This document shows, in pieces, positions 39,700-52,171 of a stretch of 64,000 nucleotides of DNA. The position numbers were made by a program, and so were the translations under genes. The stretch lies in NCBI RefSeq assembly GCF_036373705.1, contig NC_089858.1, positions 33,196,249 to 33,260,248 of the forward strand, given 5' to 3'. The first letter of the stretch is position 1. The number at the start of each line of letters is the position of its first letter. The DNA comes from Amia ocellicauda. Taxonomy: Eukaryota > Chordata > Actinopteri > Amiiformes > Amiidae. The notes below the pieces were generated by a model, which saw only the letters and a program-made list of their open reading frames with translations, was not told the origin of the DNA and did not search any database.

Positions 39700-41504
39700 C
39701 ATGTAATTTCATGTAATTTTTTGTAATTGGAAAAAAGGTTCTATGTGATGGAAGTTAATTCGCCATGCAGCTTAAAGTCACGACTTTAAGATTCATATTA
39801 CATTGCATTGCATTAATATGCTCCAAAATAATTGCACCGCTGTACAGGCTAACTCTGGTTGTACACTGTGGAAATCTAAAACAGCAAGCGAAACAACATT
39901 GTAAAAGCAGTAAAATAATAATATGGCCCTTCAGTGCGCATGATCGTGACCGTGCTTATTATTATTTTTTCTAACCACGCTTAAAATACTGACTTCACAC
40001 TGGAAACATCGTGCGTTTAGTGAAATTCATGGCCGGCAGCCTGGGAACCAACAATCAAGCGGACTGTGCTCCAGGGGGAAGATAGTTAATGCAGGAAGAG
40101 GGGTCTCAGAAGGATCGCAAACTCTGTCCAGAAACATCGGAGTGAATTTTCCTTCTAATGTCCACCCCTTTCTACGTCATAACTGCACACAGCCACGGGG
40201 AGGCTGCAATAGCCCGTTTCCTGTCTGTGAGGCTCCTCGAGTGTATTTTTATTCTACAAGGATTAATTTATCATCAGTCCTTTGCCACAGACTTAGCTCA
40301 ACTATGACATCAGACTTAACTGGACTGGACTGCTGCAGAGTCACTGACTGGACTGGACTGGACTGGACTGGACAGCTGATGAAGAGACATCACTGAGAAA
40401 CAAGCTGGAGTTTCCAGAACCGCAGTTATTAATCTGAAGGAATGACTGAATAGGCCCGTCTCTAATGGGAGAGTGTAAATCGTTTACCAGCATGCAGTGG
40501 GGCTGGCTGTGGGCCCTGTAGTGCTGTCTGGGTGCCAGGGCCCAGTGTTATCTGCACCATACACACCGATCGACGCCTTGCCAATGTAACACGTCACATT
40601 CCAACCTGGTGCCAACGTTGCTGGAACAACGCGGCCAGCCGGAGAGAGCGACCGTGACCAAGAGTATCTCTGTGTCACAGCGCTGGCATTGCCACTAACC
40701 CCCCCACACACTGAGAAACTAACACACACTCGTACACTATCACACACACGCCGATACCAACACACACACACTGATGGTATCAAACACTCACTCACTCACA
40801 CACACACACACACAGACGACAGCAGCAGCCATGGCAACAGTAATGAGCAATAACGATCATAATAAAGGAAACCTCACACACTGACAGTGTCGTTAGCGGG
40901 GATAATAGCTGCGATTAAATTGGATCGGAGGCCCGCAGGCTGTCACACTGAGGGGACCGGCGGCCCTGAGGAGCAGCAGCTGACAGAGGCATCAATTCAG
41001 TTCACGGGGGGCCACAACCTGGAGTAGCGTCCCCCTAGACTCGGCAGCAGGGTCTCCAGCCCTGGTCCTGCAGAGACACAGTCCAGTCCCGTACAGCACA
41101 GCACAGTCCACTAAGTTAAATACTACATTTGGGTTTGTCACCAACTTGTGCTGTATGTGTCGGTGTGCTGAGGTTGAAGTCCCTGAACTGAAATGGAATC
41201 TTAACGTGCTTTTCTCTTTTTTTTCCCCCCTCCTCTTTTTTCATAACTCTGAAGCATCGCTCCATGAATAAATATATAAATAAATACAACTAAAAATTTA
41301 AAATCAAAACATCGCACAGCCTCTTCAGTGCCCAATTTGCAGTGTAATTAATGCGCTTCCCAAGTGTTTTGTTTGTTTGTTTATTTATTTATTTATTTAT
41401 TTATTGGTGTTGTTCTCAAAAGTAAGACTCTGAGGACAACGAGTATGAATCGCTGGACAGACAGACATAAACTAACTGACATCAATACAGTGAGAGAGAG
41501 AGAG

Positions 41505-41539
<35 letters not shown>

Positions 41540-41665
41540 GTGGGGGACAGCTATTAATGGTAATTTTCCGCTTTACCAGATTCTTCCCTTATCCCATTAG
41601 AGAAATATTACATTTTAAACCCCCTGCTCACTTTTCCCACCTGGTTTCCCCCGTTCAGCAATTCT

Positions 41666-41711
<46 letters not shown>

Positions 41712-42460
41712 CTAATGTCTATCCTTCACTCCCTCCCTCCTGTTCTCTCCTCCTCTCTCTCTGTCTGTCTGGATCTATTGTCTTGCACTCACCTTCCCAT
41801 CTCAATCTTGCTCCCTCAGGTGTTATTTTCCCTCTCCCTCTCTGTCTCTCTCTCACGCTCCTTCAACTGCTCTGCCTCTCTCTCCATGCCGCTCTCTATC
41901 CCTCTCCCCAGCTGGCCAAGTGTTATTCCCATCACACATCATGGACACACACCCGTCTGCTAAATCCCTGTCTCATGATAGATGGATAGATGGACAGAGA
42001 GACAGATAGATAAAGACAGGTAATCAAAGTTACTGTCCTGCTGCAAAGTCGTTGCAAAAGGGGCACTCGGGCAGAGGAAGCTGGCGTGGACTGGGGTAGA
42101 AGAACCCGTGGTCCACTCTCAACTCAGCACAGTGACCATTCAGGGGAAATCAGCCCGGCTAGCATCAGAACTGCACTGCATCCCCCCTCCTCGACAGGGA
42201 AGTGGATTTTATTTTCGCAGTTTCCTTTTTAATGAATATTCTTTATTATCCGTAGTGCTGGAAGAGCGCAGTTTCCAGAGGCTGATTGATCGATTGATCA
42301 ATTCCTCTAGGGGCACTTTCCCTTTCTTATTTATTTTATTTCATTCATTTCATTAATTTATTCACTCATTCCCTTGTTCTGCAGTCCGGAGTCGTCAATC
42401 CGACTAATTATCTCCGCAATCTGCCTGCTGTTATTCATCGCTGATCCCGCTCCGTTGTGA
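39700..42460. other. No gene; mixed unique and simple sequence
   Basis: Includes GA runs (41493-41536), CT runs (41672-41708), a TTTA run (41376-41403) and CT-rich sequence at 41720-41900. The open frame at 40484-40795 (minus) has no recognised similarity. Confidence 0.4.
40315..40376. repeat. Short ACTGGACTGG minisatellite with CTGCAGAGTCACTGACTGG
   Basis: A few units of ACTGG with one copy of CTGCAGAGTCACTGACTGG. It is the same composite unit that forms a long array at 54425-54710. Confidence 0.85.
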
Positions 42461-42469
42461 GTGAGTGTG

Positions 42470-42511
<42 letters not shown>

Positions 42512-42558
42512 TGAGTATTTGTGTGTGTGTGTGTGTGTGTGAGTGAGTATTTGTGTGT

Positions 42559-42599
<41 letters not shown>

Positions 42600-42885
42600 T
42601 GAGTATTTGTGTGTGTGTGTGTGTGTGTGAGTGAGTATTTGTGTGTGTGTGAGTGTGTGTGTGTGTGTGTGTGTGAGTGAGTATTTGTGTGTGTGTGTGT
42701 GTGTGAGTGAGTATTTGTGTGTGTGTGTGTGTGTGTGAGTGTGTGTGTGTGTGTGTGTGTGAGTGAGTATTTGTGTGTGTGTGTGTGTGTGTGAGTGAGT
42801 ATTTGTGTGTGTGTGTGTGTGTGTGTGTGTGACTGAGTGAGTGAGTGAGTGAGTGTGTGTTTGCGTGTGTGTGTGTGTGTGTGTA
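42470..42885. repeat. Composite (GT)n array with GAGTGAGTATTT spacers
   Basis: Runs of GT are punctuated about seven times by GAGTGAGTATTT, giving a higher-order repeat of roughly 40-70 bp. A long minus-strand frame through it is pure repeat translation. Confidence 0.95.
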
Positions 42886-42889
42886 CCTC

Positions 42890-43765
42890 AAGAGCCTGAC
42901 ATTTTCCTGGTTACCACCGTTTTATCATGCCACACAGGGGGCAAGGCAGTCCTCTCCCTTTCAGTTGGAGCGAGCAGTAATAAAGATGCAGACAGCGGCC
43001 AATCATAAAGATGCACTGTGTTATTAAGAAATGCCTGCTGGGTGCATTCACCCGGAATTGTTTACTTTTACACTAGGAGAGCTCTATCAAGGGCACCATC
43101 GGCTTGGGACCCATCTTCTGTGGCTTATTCCTCTTTCTGGAGACGTCACGGTTAGCCTTTGCATTTGCGATTACATGCAGAATGCTACATGTGTATGACG
43201 CAGAACTATTGCTGAGTACAAACTGAACAAGATGCAAAAATGTCAAATGACAGAAGTGAAGCAGGTTTACTTATGCATGCATGCATGCTTCTGCAGATAC
43301 ATACTCTAAAAGAGCAGACACACAGTAGAAAACAAATCATAATCCAGATTAACTCATCAGTCGCGTACTCAGTGAAGAACAGACATAATCACCGCTCTCT
43401 ATCCCTGGCCTAACCCCCTGCTTCTCTCGCCTTGTTTCCCACCTTCTCCCCTCCCTAAACCTCTTTCTCTCGCTGCATCTCTCTCTCTAATTACCCACCT
43501 GTCTAGACTGGCAATCCTTTGTAAAAAAAAAAGAAGAATGCTTCTCATGCCCTACATCTCCCTCCCTCCCTCTCTCCTTATCTTTATTCACTCCATAATT
43601 CCTGTGAACGCCGTTCATTTTTCAAAGTTCCCTGACAGCAAAACAAAGCCTTAGATCAGACACAATTGTCATATCAATTAATCAATTAATCAATCAATCT
43701 CAAATGAATATAGCACATTTTGCAAAGGAACTGCCAGATAGATGTACATGTACACCAAGTTTGAG

Positions 43766-43808
<43 letters not shown>

Positions 43809-45090
43809 AAGACACACATATACACACACACACACACAATAAGACAGTGTGTATTTGTATAAATGCTGTAAACTTCACCTAGCCAGTTCACCCTGCCTAC
43901 ACACATACACACACTTTCACACACAATACAGTGAGTACTGTGACACTGAGCTACTGAACACACAAGTGCCTTCTGTCCTTCTCCCCCGTGCTCAGCTCAG
44001 CATCTCTCTATCCTTTAACTCATCTGTCCCTCCCTCCCTCCTCCCTCAGCGCTGTTCAGATGCAGACGAAGGTGAGTGGGTCACCGATTCTGGGAGCTGT
44101 GACTTAAAATCGCCTGCAGCCAAAACAGAGAGCGCTCCTGGTAGACTGGACTCCTGTGCAGAAACGGGTCAGAGCAGTGCGGACCCCCATCTGCTCTCAC
44201 AGCCCCTCACACACGCAGTCAGTAACAGGGACACTCCGCGGTAAGAGTCAGAGACTGTGACAGCAGTCAGTTTATGTTGTGAGGAGCGAAGGGTGGGATA
44301 GAATACAGAATAGTTGTTTTGTTGTTATGTAGTGTGTGTGTGTGTGTGTGTGTCAGTGTGAGAGTGTGTGTTGTCAATCAATCGATCTTGCTGTACAGAG
44401 ACGCGTCGAAGATGGAGCACCAAGCAGCACCGCACCCCAGAGCACTGAGTCACCGCATAACAGAGGGAGCGAGAGAGTTTTAAAAAGAGTACTGAGTCAT
44501 ATTGTCTGTTACAGAAAGTTTTTTCCTGATCTGTGGACTTCCTCCCTCCCTCTCTCTCTCTCCCCCTTTCCCAATCTCTCTACCACTCTCCTCTCCTCAC
44601 TCTCTCACCTTGCTGATATCTGCCTTCCGCCCCCGTCTTGCACCCTCCCTGTCTCTCCCCAACTCTCTGCTTTTCTCTGTGTTTTTCCCACACTCCCTCG
44701 TTCCTCACCCTCTCTCTCTCTCTCTGTGTCTCTATATCTTCCTCTCCTTATCACCGTTAATCAGAGATGAGGGGAAGGGGGCGGGGGTAAGATGCAGTAG
44801 TTGAGGCAGTGTGCCAGGAAAGAAAGAGAGCAAGAGAGATTGTGTTGATGTCCTTCAGTCGCTTGCAATCTCTCCATTACTGCAGATTGAAATCACATTT
44901 AACAATAAACAGATAGACTTTCTATTGTGTCTTGTTTTCTGAGACCTGCAAACCTTGTTAAAAGCCTAGGTTGGCTGAGAGTCAGAGAGACAGAGCAGCG
45001 CTGGCCCCTGCAGACTGAGGAGCACAGCAGCCCAGGCTCTGAGACTGTGTGTTGTTGAAATGATACCCTGAACTGTGTCTGAATTTCTGT
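42890..45090. other. No gene recognised; GT and CT runs
   Basis: GT run at 43768-43806 and CT-rich blocks at 44540-44750. Two exon-like pieces with good splice sites occur at about 44050-44071 and 44399 onward, but no protein is recognised. Confidence 0.35.
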
Positions 45091-45096
45091 AGTCAG

Positions 45097-45310
45097 GGCT
45101 GTGCTGTGCTGTGCTGTGCTGTGTGTCCATGCGATGCTGTACTGTGCTGTGCTGTGCTGTAGTGTACTGTGTGTTTGTAGTGTGCTGAGCTGTAGTGTGC
45201 TGTGCTGTAGTGCGTTGTGCTGAGCTGTAGTGTACTGTACTGTGCTGTAGTGTTTTGTAGTGCTTTGGGCACTGGACTGTGTGTTGTGTTGTGCTGTAGT
45301 GTGTTGTGGA
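45097..45310. repeat. TGCTGTGCTGTAGTGTACTG low-complexity minisatellite
   Basis: Five-base phrases (GCTGT, AGTGT, ACTGT) in irregular tandem order. The minus-strand frames are repeat artefacts. Confidence 0.9.
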
Positions 45311-45780
45311 GCATTTAAGGAGAGTAGTTTCAGTACAGTGTGTACCTGGCACAAAAATCTCTCCCATCTCTCCTGTCCACTAATGACACTAATTGTTCTG
45401 TAATTACCCGATAGTGCTGTGCTCAATCCAACACCCCCTCTCTCTCTTCCTTTCTCTCGTTCTCTTCTCTCACTGTCTCTCTCCTTCTCGCCATCTCTGA
45501 TCCAACACACACAACTCACACACACCTATACTCTTTGTGTCTGTGTTTCATTGTGACTGCGTGTATGTGTGTCTGTGTAAGTGTATGTCTCAGTGGGTCA
45601 GCATTTGTGTTGATTGCATTGTGTATATAATTCTGTCACACTGACACACACACACACACACACACACGCTGGCAGTGGCTCAGAGGGTACCTCTCAGTGT
45701 GTAGCCTGTGGGAAAGCACGTTTACACTGCCGTTTCTGATCCGGATCAATTTTTAGCCGCCAAAGGGGTCCTTTCATGCA

Positions 45781-46385
45781 CATTAGCACGCAAGTCCAAT
45801 CATAATGATATGCATATATTAAATTAGTCATTTAGAACACAGAGCTATATCAAAAACTTTCATTTTATCTTGTTACAAATTATTCTAACCAGTAAACCCA
45901 ACGCACTTGCGTATTTTTTTGCAACCGAAGCATTTTCAATAAATATAGGCTACACATTTTTTTTGTTAAGATAAAATAAGTTACTTTTCGTAGCCAGAGC
46001 ATATGAAATTAAAATACAATGATATGTATTTTTTTTGCAAACATAAAGTAACAAGCCATTTAGTGTTATTTATAATAAGAGAAGGGTCTCTTACTGATCC
46101 ACTGATGCATGTCTGCTGCCTGCCTTTAAAACGAACGCCTCCACACTAGCACATAAGTCCAAACTTATTTATGTGTATTAAATTAGTCCTTCAGAACACA
46201 CAGCTATATCAAAAACTGTCTTTATCTCGTAACTAATTATTATAACAAGTAAAACCAACACACTTGCATACTGTTTCATAATTGAAGCATTTAAAATAAA
46301 AATACAATTATACATTTTTGCTATCATAAAATAACAAGCCATTTAGTGTTTATATTATATTTATAATACGGGAAGTAGGGAAGTG
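45781..46385. repeat. Diverged tandem duplication, about 360-bp period
   Basis: The sequence from 45781 (TTAGCACGCAAGTCC, AGAACACAGAGCTATATCAA, AAGCCATTTAGTGTT) recurs from about 46143 (CTAGCACATAAGTCC, AGAACACACAGCTATATCAA, AAGCCATTTAGTGTT). No coding capacity. Confidence 0.75.
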
Positions 46386-46808
46386 TGCTACACATTTATT
46401 TGATCCTGATCTGTACCATCTCCCTGTGAGGCACTTTTACACTGTTAACCGTGAGTTTACATTTCTGAGAAGGATCAAATGCTACCCAATGCGATGTGTA
46501 AATGTGCCTTCTGACCACTCCACTACTGTGCCCCCCCAGCAGTGCACAATCAGTATATTTTTGCATGCAGCATAGTGCAGATGTGACGGCTGAGCCTCCC
46601 GGGGGCAGCGCTGGACTGCGGGCTGCAGTGCCGAGAGGGGGACTGTGAGCAGAACAGAACTGTCCCATTCTGGAGTATAGTGGAATACAGCACATTGCAG
46701 TATAGTATAGTTGAGTACAGTACAGTGGAGTATAAAAGAGTCCAGTACTGAGTACAGTTTACATAGACACACACGTCTTTCCCTGTGTCTGTGTGAACAA
46801 GCTCTCTG

Positions 46809-47140
46809 TCTCATGGTCTTACTGTCCTATAGTACTGTGCTATAGTGCAACCCTGATACCTAGAAGACCAGGGTCTGATAAGAACCCGTTTTCACCAGCA
46901 ATTTGGGCTTGATACATCGTATACTAAACATTACATATGCCTTAATTTTACCCCAGTTTTACCATACATGGGTCTTCCCAACCAGTTATTAGGGAGAAAC
47001 TGAATTTCCACTCATCACGGGACAGACGTGTGGGTCTGTTATCTTTCTCTCCTGTCTGTTCTGCATACAAATGCCTGTAGTTTTTAACTTTTCTAAGACT
47101 GTTCTTGGATTTCTTCCGTGTGGCTACTCGAATTAAATTC
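46809..47140. mobile_element. LTR-like dispersed repeat, copy B, rearranged
   Basis: 46985-47140 matches 22290-22450 in direct orientation (CTCATCAC, TCTGCATACAAATGCCTGTA, GACTGTTCTT). 46809-46887 matches 22480-22557 in inverted orientation (CTCATGGTCTTACTG, CTGATAAGAACCC). The 3' part of the repeat is therefore flipped in this copy. Confidence 0.5.
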
Positions 47141-47141
47141 C

Positions 47142-47800
47142 TTTGGCAAAACACAACACACAATTCTCTACATTTGGCACCACATTCACAACTATAATCT
47201 CTTGTGTGCAAATGAAAAGCATCACCGTTCAACAAGCTGAGCTCAATTACCAATTGACCACATTCACTCTTCACATGAGCGTATGAGTTCACTTTGCAGT
47301 CAGACCTTCATTATGAATCCAGAGGCCACGTGTGAGGACTGCTGTGTGTGGAGAACAACGCAAGCATACCTGGCAAAGAGAGAGAGAGAGGTAGAGGAAG
47401 ACAGAGAGTGAGAGGAAGAGGAAGAGGAGGAGGAGGAGGAGCAAGATGAAGACCAACACCAAGAACAAGGAGAGCAATAGCAATTCAGGCAACTTTCTTT
47501 GACCATGTGACCATGTGGTAAACTATCACAGGTTTACACTTCTCCAACTCCACCCTATTCCTCTTTTTTCAGTTTCTCATTTCTTGCAATGGAGTATTTT
47601 TGTCTTGACTATTATGATTTTGCCTTTACGGTATTTTGACAGTTTCTTGATCTATTCCATACAATTTATCTCACATAAAGTACAACGTGGGCCTATTTGT
47701 CTTCCTTTGTATATGTAATGTATAATTTACTGTATGCTGTATTGAGTCATGTGGAAATATACAGCTTTAGGTTTTTGTATTTGTGTTCCTTTTTGTACAT
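47142..47800 (+). mobile_element. IS630-like DNA transposon relic, copy 2
   Basis: Shares with copy 1 (7598-8417) the leader TTTGGCAAAACACAACACAC, the stretch through TTATGAATCCAGAGGCCACG and CACGTGTGAGGACTGCTGTG, the GA-rich block and the 3' flank TCTTCCTTTGTATATGTAAT. The DDE-domain end present in copy 1 is deleted here. Confidence 0.7.
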
Positions 47801-49010
47801 ACAAACATAAAACAACAAATCTTAGTCTTTACACTGAAATAGGTTTAGATAGCAGTGTCTTACATATGTCACAGTGTGATATTGATTGTCGCTAAGTTCT
47901 ATTCATTTGATTGTGTTTGTCTCATTAGGATGCAGAGTTTCATTTGGAGCAGAGAGCACATGATTTTGATTGCTGTTTCAGTTTGCAAGATTTCTATGGG
48001 GTTGGGGGAAACTGGCTAACTGTTTTGTGCTTTGTGTTTAGAGTTTTGAGTTCATGAGATGTAATTTCAGCAAATCTATCTATCTATCCACACACACACA
48101 CACAACATACATATCTGAGTGTTGTCAGTATAGCCACTTCAGGATCACGATTCAGACTGCATATTATCAAAACACATTATTTGCATTGTTGTCATTAGCT
48201 GCTCTTTTGTTGTTGTTGTTGTTGTTGTTGTACTTATTTGTTTGTTTATTTATTAATTTGGCACTTTTGTAAATTGCCTCTCCAGTGAGAGAGCAGGGGC
48301 GTTAGTCAGTTGACCCTGCCTGAACCTTCCAGGCATGCACCTCCCCATGACAGTCACAGAGAGACACTGCTGCTACACCCACACACTGACACACTGACAC
48401 ACACACTGACAGAAGAGAACGAGAGGAGAGACATGGAGAAGAAGAGAGGAAGAGAGGAGCGAGATAGGGACAGAAAGGGGGGGGAGAGAGAGGGAGAGAG
48501 GGAGTGGGTAGGAAGGAGAAAGGTAAAAGCGAGAGAGTCAGTGTGCGAGAGAGAGGTGTAAAGTGCAAATGATCCTTTTAAAACAAATTAGCTTAAAAGC
48601 TCGGGAAGAACAGAGAGTAAAGTGAGGTGGGGGGGAAGATCGTGATGAAAGAAGAGTGATTTTAATATTTAAAAAAACAGCAGGGTGGTTTAACCCCCTG
48701 GGTGCCAGCGCAGCACAGTTTTGGTGTGGCACAATATTACCCAGAACACCAGAGAACAGACAAACCACAACAAGGCACATGTGCCAACACTGTACTGCAC
48801 TGCACTGGCCACTGGATTACAATGACCAGTCTCATTCCTGCACCTGGACCGGCCTCCCTCTGTCAGTGATGGATTGGACTGGACTGGACTCAAATGGACG
48901 GCACTAACACAGGACCTGTAGGCTACTGTACAGTTGGCGATGCTTGTGTTTGGGGACAACCCAGTCAGCCCATCCACAGGGGCATGTAAATCCTCTCTCT
49001 CTCTCTATTC
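47801..49010. other. No gene; unique sequence with small repeats
   Basis: TTG run (48208-48231), GA-rich block (48410-48555). No exon recognised. Confidence 0.4.
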
Positions 49011-49013
49011 ATA

Positions 49014-49018
49014 TATAC

Positions 49019-49116
<98 letters not shown>

Positions 49117-49222
49117 TGAGGGAAAAAAGTATTTGATCCCCTGCTGATTTTGTACGTTTGCCCGCGTTTGTCAGTGGGCAAACGTACAAAATCAGCAGGG
49201 GATCAAATACTTTTTTCCCTCA

Positions 49223-49257
<35 letters not shown>
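49014..49257. repeat. (TA)n microsatellite split by a MITE
   Basis: TA runs at about 49022-49060, 49066-49113 and 49226-49256, interrupted by CACA (49061-49065 region) and by the palindromic element at 49114-49225. Confidence 0.95.
49114..49225. mobile_element. Palindromic 112-bp Tc1-derived MITE
   Basis: Left arm 49114-49163 and right arm 49176-49225 are perfect 50-base inverted repeats, with a 12-base loop. Each arm begins CAGTGAGGGAAAAAAGTATT, the terminus of the Tc1 element at 33985. TA flanks both ends. Only the terminal repeats of the parent remain. Confidence 0.95.
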
Positions 49258-49259
<2 letters not shown>

Positions 49260-49261
<2 letters not shown>

Positions 49262-49980
49262 AAGAGAGTGTTGAGAAGATTAACACTGATAGCAAAGCAC
49301 ACAGTGTTACACAAAGGGAGGGATAGAAAGAGAAACACACACACACTGCATAGAGCGCTGCAAACAGAACAGCACAGCACAAACAGACTGCAAAGAAACG
49401 TGTACATGCAGACATACACAAACAGACACTGCAATTAAAAGTGCACGCACACACACACACACACTCACAGACAGACACAAACACAAGCTGCAGAGAGACT
49501 CCAACACATACAAACACAAGCTGCAAATGAAAGCGCACACACACACACACAGGGAGATGGGGGATAGGGGGCTGATAGACCTCATCACATCACGGTCCCT
49601 GGCCTTTACATGCACTGCCAATTTAAAACATCAACCTCCCAAATCATCAAATATCTACACAGAGTAACAAGTACAAGTAAACAATGACTAAGTAGTACAC
49701 AGAGAGGAGGGAGGGTTGGGAGATAGAGAGAAGATGGAGAAAGGGACCCAGAGAGGGAGAACAAAACTCATAAATAAACTGTTCACATACAAACATACTT
49801 TCTCATACTCTGATACACACACACACACTCTGTCACACATACGACTTAGGCCATGACTGCACTTTTAATCTGTTAATACTGCCAGGTTAACTAAAGCTCA
49901 TTTAGATAATTACAACTCTCGAATTAATTGCACTAATTATGGCAAAAATTTTCTGGGGAAGCCCTGGGAGCTGACAGAGG
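49260..49980. other. No gene; CA-rich sequence
   Basis: Several short CA runs (49337-49346, 49449-49462, 49535-49549, 49814-49827) and unique sequence. Confidence 0.5.
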
Positions 49981-49984
49981 GAGC

Positions 49985-50165
49985 AGAGCAAACAGCAGCT
50001 CCCACTGAGCTCCCGCTGAGCACCCAATGAGCTCCCACTGTACTCCCACTGAGTTTCCACTGAGCTCCCACTGTACTCCCACTGTACTCCCACTGAGCTC
50101 CCAATGAGCTCCCACTGAGCTCTAGCTGGGCTCCCACTGGGCTTCCACTGAGCTCCCACTAAGCT
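49985..50165. repeat. 11-bp minisatellite, CCCACTGAGCT
   Basis: About 16 imperfect copies of an 11-base unit (variants CCCACTGTACT, CCCAATGAGCT, TTCCACTGAG). Because 33 bases is three units, all minus-strand frames stay open as a Gly/Ser/Gln/Trp-rich repeat. Confidence 0.9.
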
Positions 50166-50889
50166 CTGCTGAACTGTGTCCAACTGCATTTTCTTGTCTC
50201 CTTTGCACTTTGTTAGCAAACGTTCACTGCCAAATGGAATTACTAAACCCACAGCCGAGTCTCATTTACTCATTGATGGATTTACTGATTTATTGATGGT
50301 TATTCCTAGACAACCTAATAACTGGATTGAATTGGAGTGTACTGGACTACACCTGACTGGATTGAGCTGGACTGGACTGTACTGTACTATACTGGACTAT
50401 ATTAGACTGTACTGTACTGGACTATATTGGAGTGGACAGCACTGGCCAGGACAGGAGCGCTGTCTCCTACCTCTGGCGGTGTAAGAGGACAACAACGGCG
50501 TCTGTCTGAAGTCAATGTGCTTTACTTGTGTGCGGCAGTATATTTTATTGACCGCCCTGCTGGGACAGGAAATGAAGGAGAGGAGCTCTGGGGGATTGTG
50601 GGAAGCATCTTCACGGCATCAAAGACACAGCAGGGCGAGATTAGAGCGGGTTCTGCGGCAACATAATTACGTTACCTGTGTCTCATTAGTGTTTGTGTCT
50701 GATTATTGTTTGTGTGTTTAGGGCTGTGGGGCCGTGTCCCTGGAGATCCTTTCAGCAGATTGTCAAATAAAGAGAAATCAGAGGTAATCAAATCAAAGGG
50801 AACAGAACAATACTCGACACTCTGCAGCCCACTGAGGCACTGCTCCCTCCCCCTCACCCTGCACCGCATAGCTCCTGGGCAGTGGAGCG

Positions 50890-51415
50890 CAGTGTGGGTT
50901 GTGCAAGGCAATACAGCACAATATAATACAATGCAAGGCACTGTGGGTATGAAAGGACACTAACCCCAGGCACACAGTGCAGTGCAGTATAATTCAGTGT
51001 TGCACAGTCTAGTGTAGTGCAGTGTAGCAGTGTGGCACAGTGTAGTATAGTGTATTGTAGTGTAATGTAGCATAGCACAGTATAGTGCAGTATATTGTAT
51101 TGTATTGTAGTGCAGTGTAGTACAGTATAGTGTAGTGTATTGTATTGCAGTGAAGCAGTGTACTCTAGTGTAGTGTAGCACAGTGTAGTGTAGAATAGTG
51201 TATTGTAGTGTAGAGTATTGTATTGTAGTGTAGTACAGTCTAGTGTAGTGTATTGTATTGCAGTGTGGCACAGTGTAGTATAGTGTATTGTAGTGTAGTG
51301 TAGCATAGCACAGTATAGTGCAGTATATTGTATTGTATTGTAGTGCAGTGTAGTGTACTATAGTGTAGTGTAGCAGAGTGTAGCATATTGTACTACAATG
51401 TCCTGTAGCGTATTC
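50890..51415. repeat. GTGTAGTGTAGTATAG low-complexity array with block duplication
   Basis: Five-base phrases (AGTGT, AGTAT, TTGTA) in tandem. A block beginning GTGTGGCACAGTGTAGTATA near 51030 recurs near 51265, a period of about 235 bp. Long minus-strand frames are artefacts. Confidence 0.9.
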
Positions 51416-52171
51416 ATTTTTTTCTCTTTGTTCCTTTGTTCCTTTTCTTCTCTCACTCCGTCTCTCTCCACAGCAAAAAAAAAAACCCAGTCAGCAAAAA
51501 AAAAGAAATAAAATCACATTACCAATCCATGAGAATATTGCATACGGAGAGAGGGAGTGTGGACAGGAGGAAAAAGCGAGCGAGAGAGGACGAGAGGCAG
51601 AGAGTTCTTTCTTCTCTCTCTGATTCTCTCAGATTTCAGTCGGTTCAGCAAACAGATAGAAAAATGATCTGGCTTTCAGAGCTTTGTGATGGAAATAACT
51701 CATTATTACTTTATAAAAAGACAGAAAAGGCAGTGCTGCACGTTTCCACACCGATCGATGCAGTATTTTCTATTGCTCTCCCTCCCCCCCTTTCTTTTCA
51801 TTGCAACTTTAAATGGCCAAAAAAAAAAAATAATAACCACCCATGAATATGTATATATATAGATTTTTGTTCCTGTTCTTTTTCTTGCTTTTCTTTGACT
51901 TTGAAGTGCAGGGGTAATGAAATGAAGAGAGAGAGGAAAGCGCCATCACCCCAACTCGATGGGGTTGTGATCCGAAGTGTTTAAATTCAGAAGCGCCTCT
52001 CCCTAAAGCGTGCAGCGCAGCCAGGCCCTCAGTTACACTACACTGATCTCCACAGGGAGGTAATCGAACAGAGCCCTCTGCCCACTGACACCTCTGCTGC
52101 ACAGAGCGTTTGTGTGTGTTGTGTGTGTATCTGTTCTTGTGTGTTGTAGACTACACTGCCCCACAATAATA

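Noticed and set aside
40484-40795. 103-codon minus frame
   Set aside because: Partly CA-repeat translation; the remainder has no recognisable domain.
42358-42891. 177-codon minus-strand open frame
   Set aside because: It is the translation of a (GT)n array as a Thr/His repeat, with no protein signature.
44899-45525. 208-codon minus-strand open frame
   Set aside because: It runs through GCTGT/AGTGT low-complexity repeats; the open frame results from repeat composition.
50854-51306. 150-codon Tyr/Thr/His-rich frame
   Set aside because: Pure translation of the GTGTAGTGTAG array.
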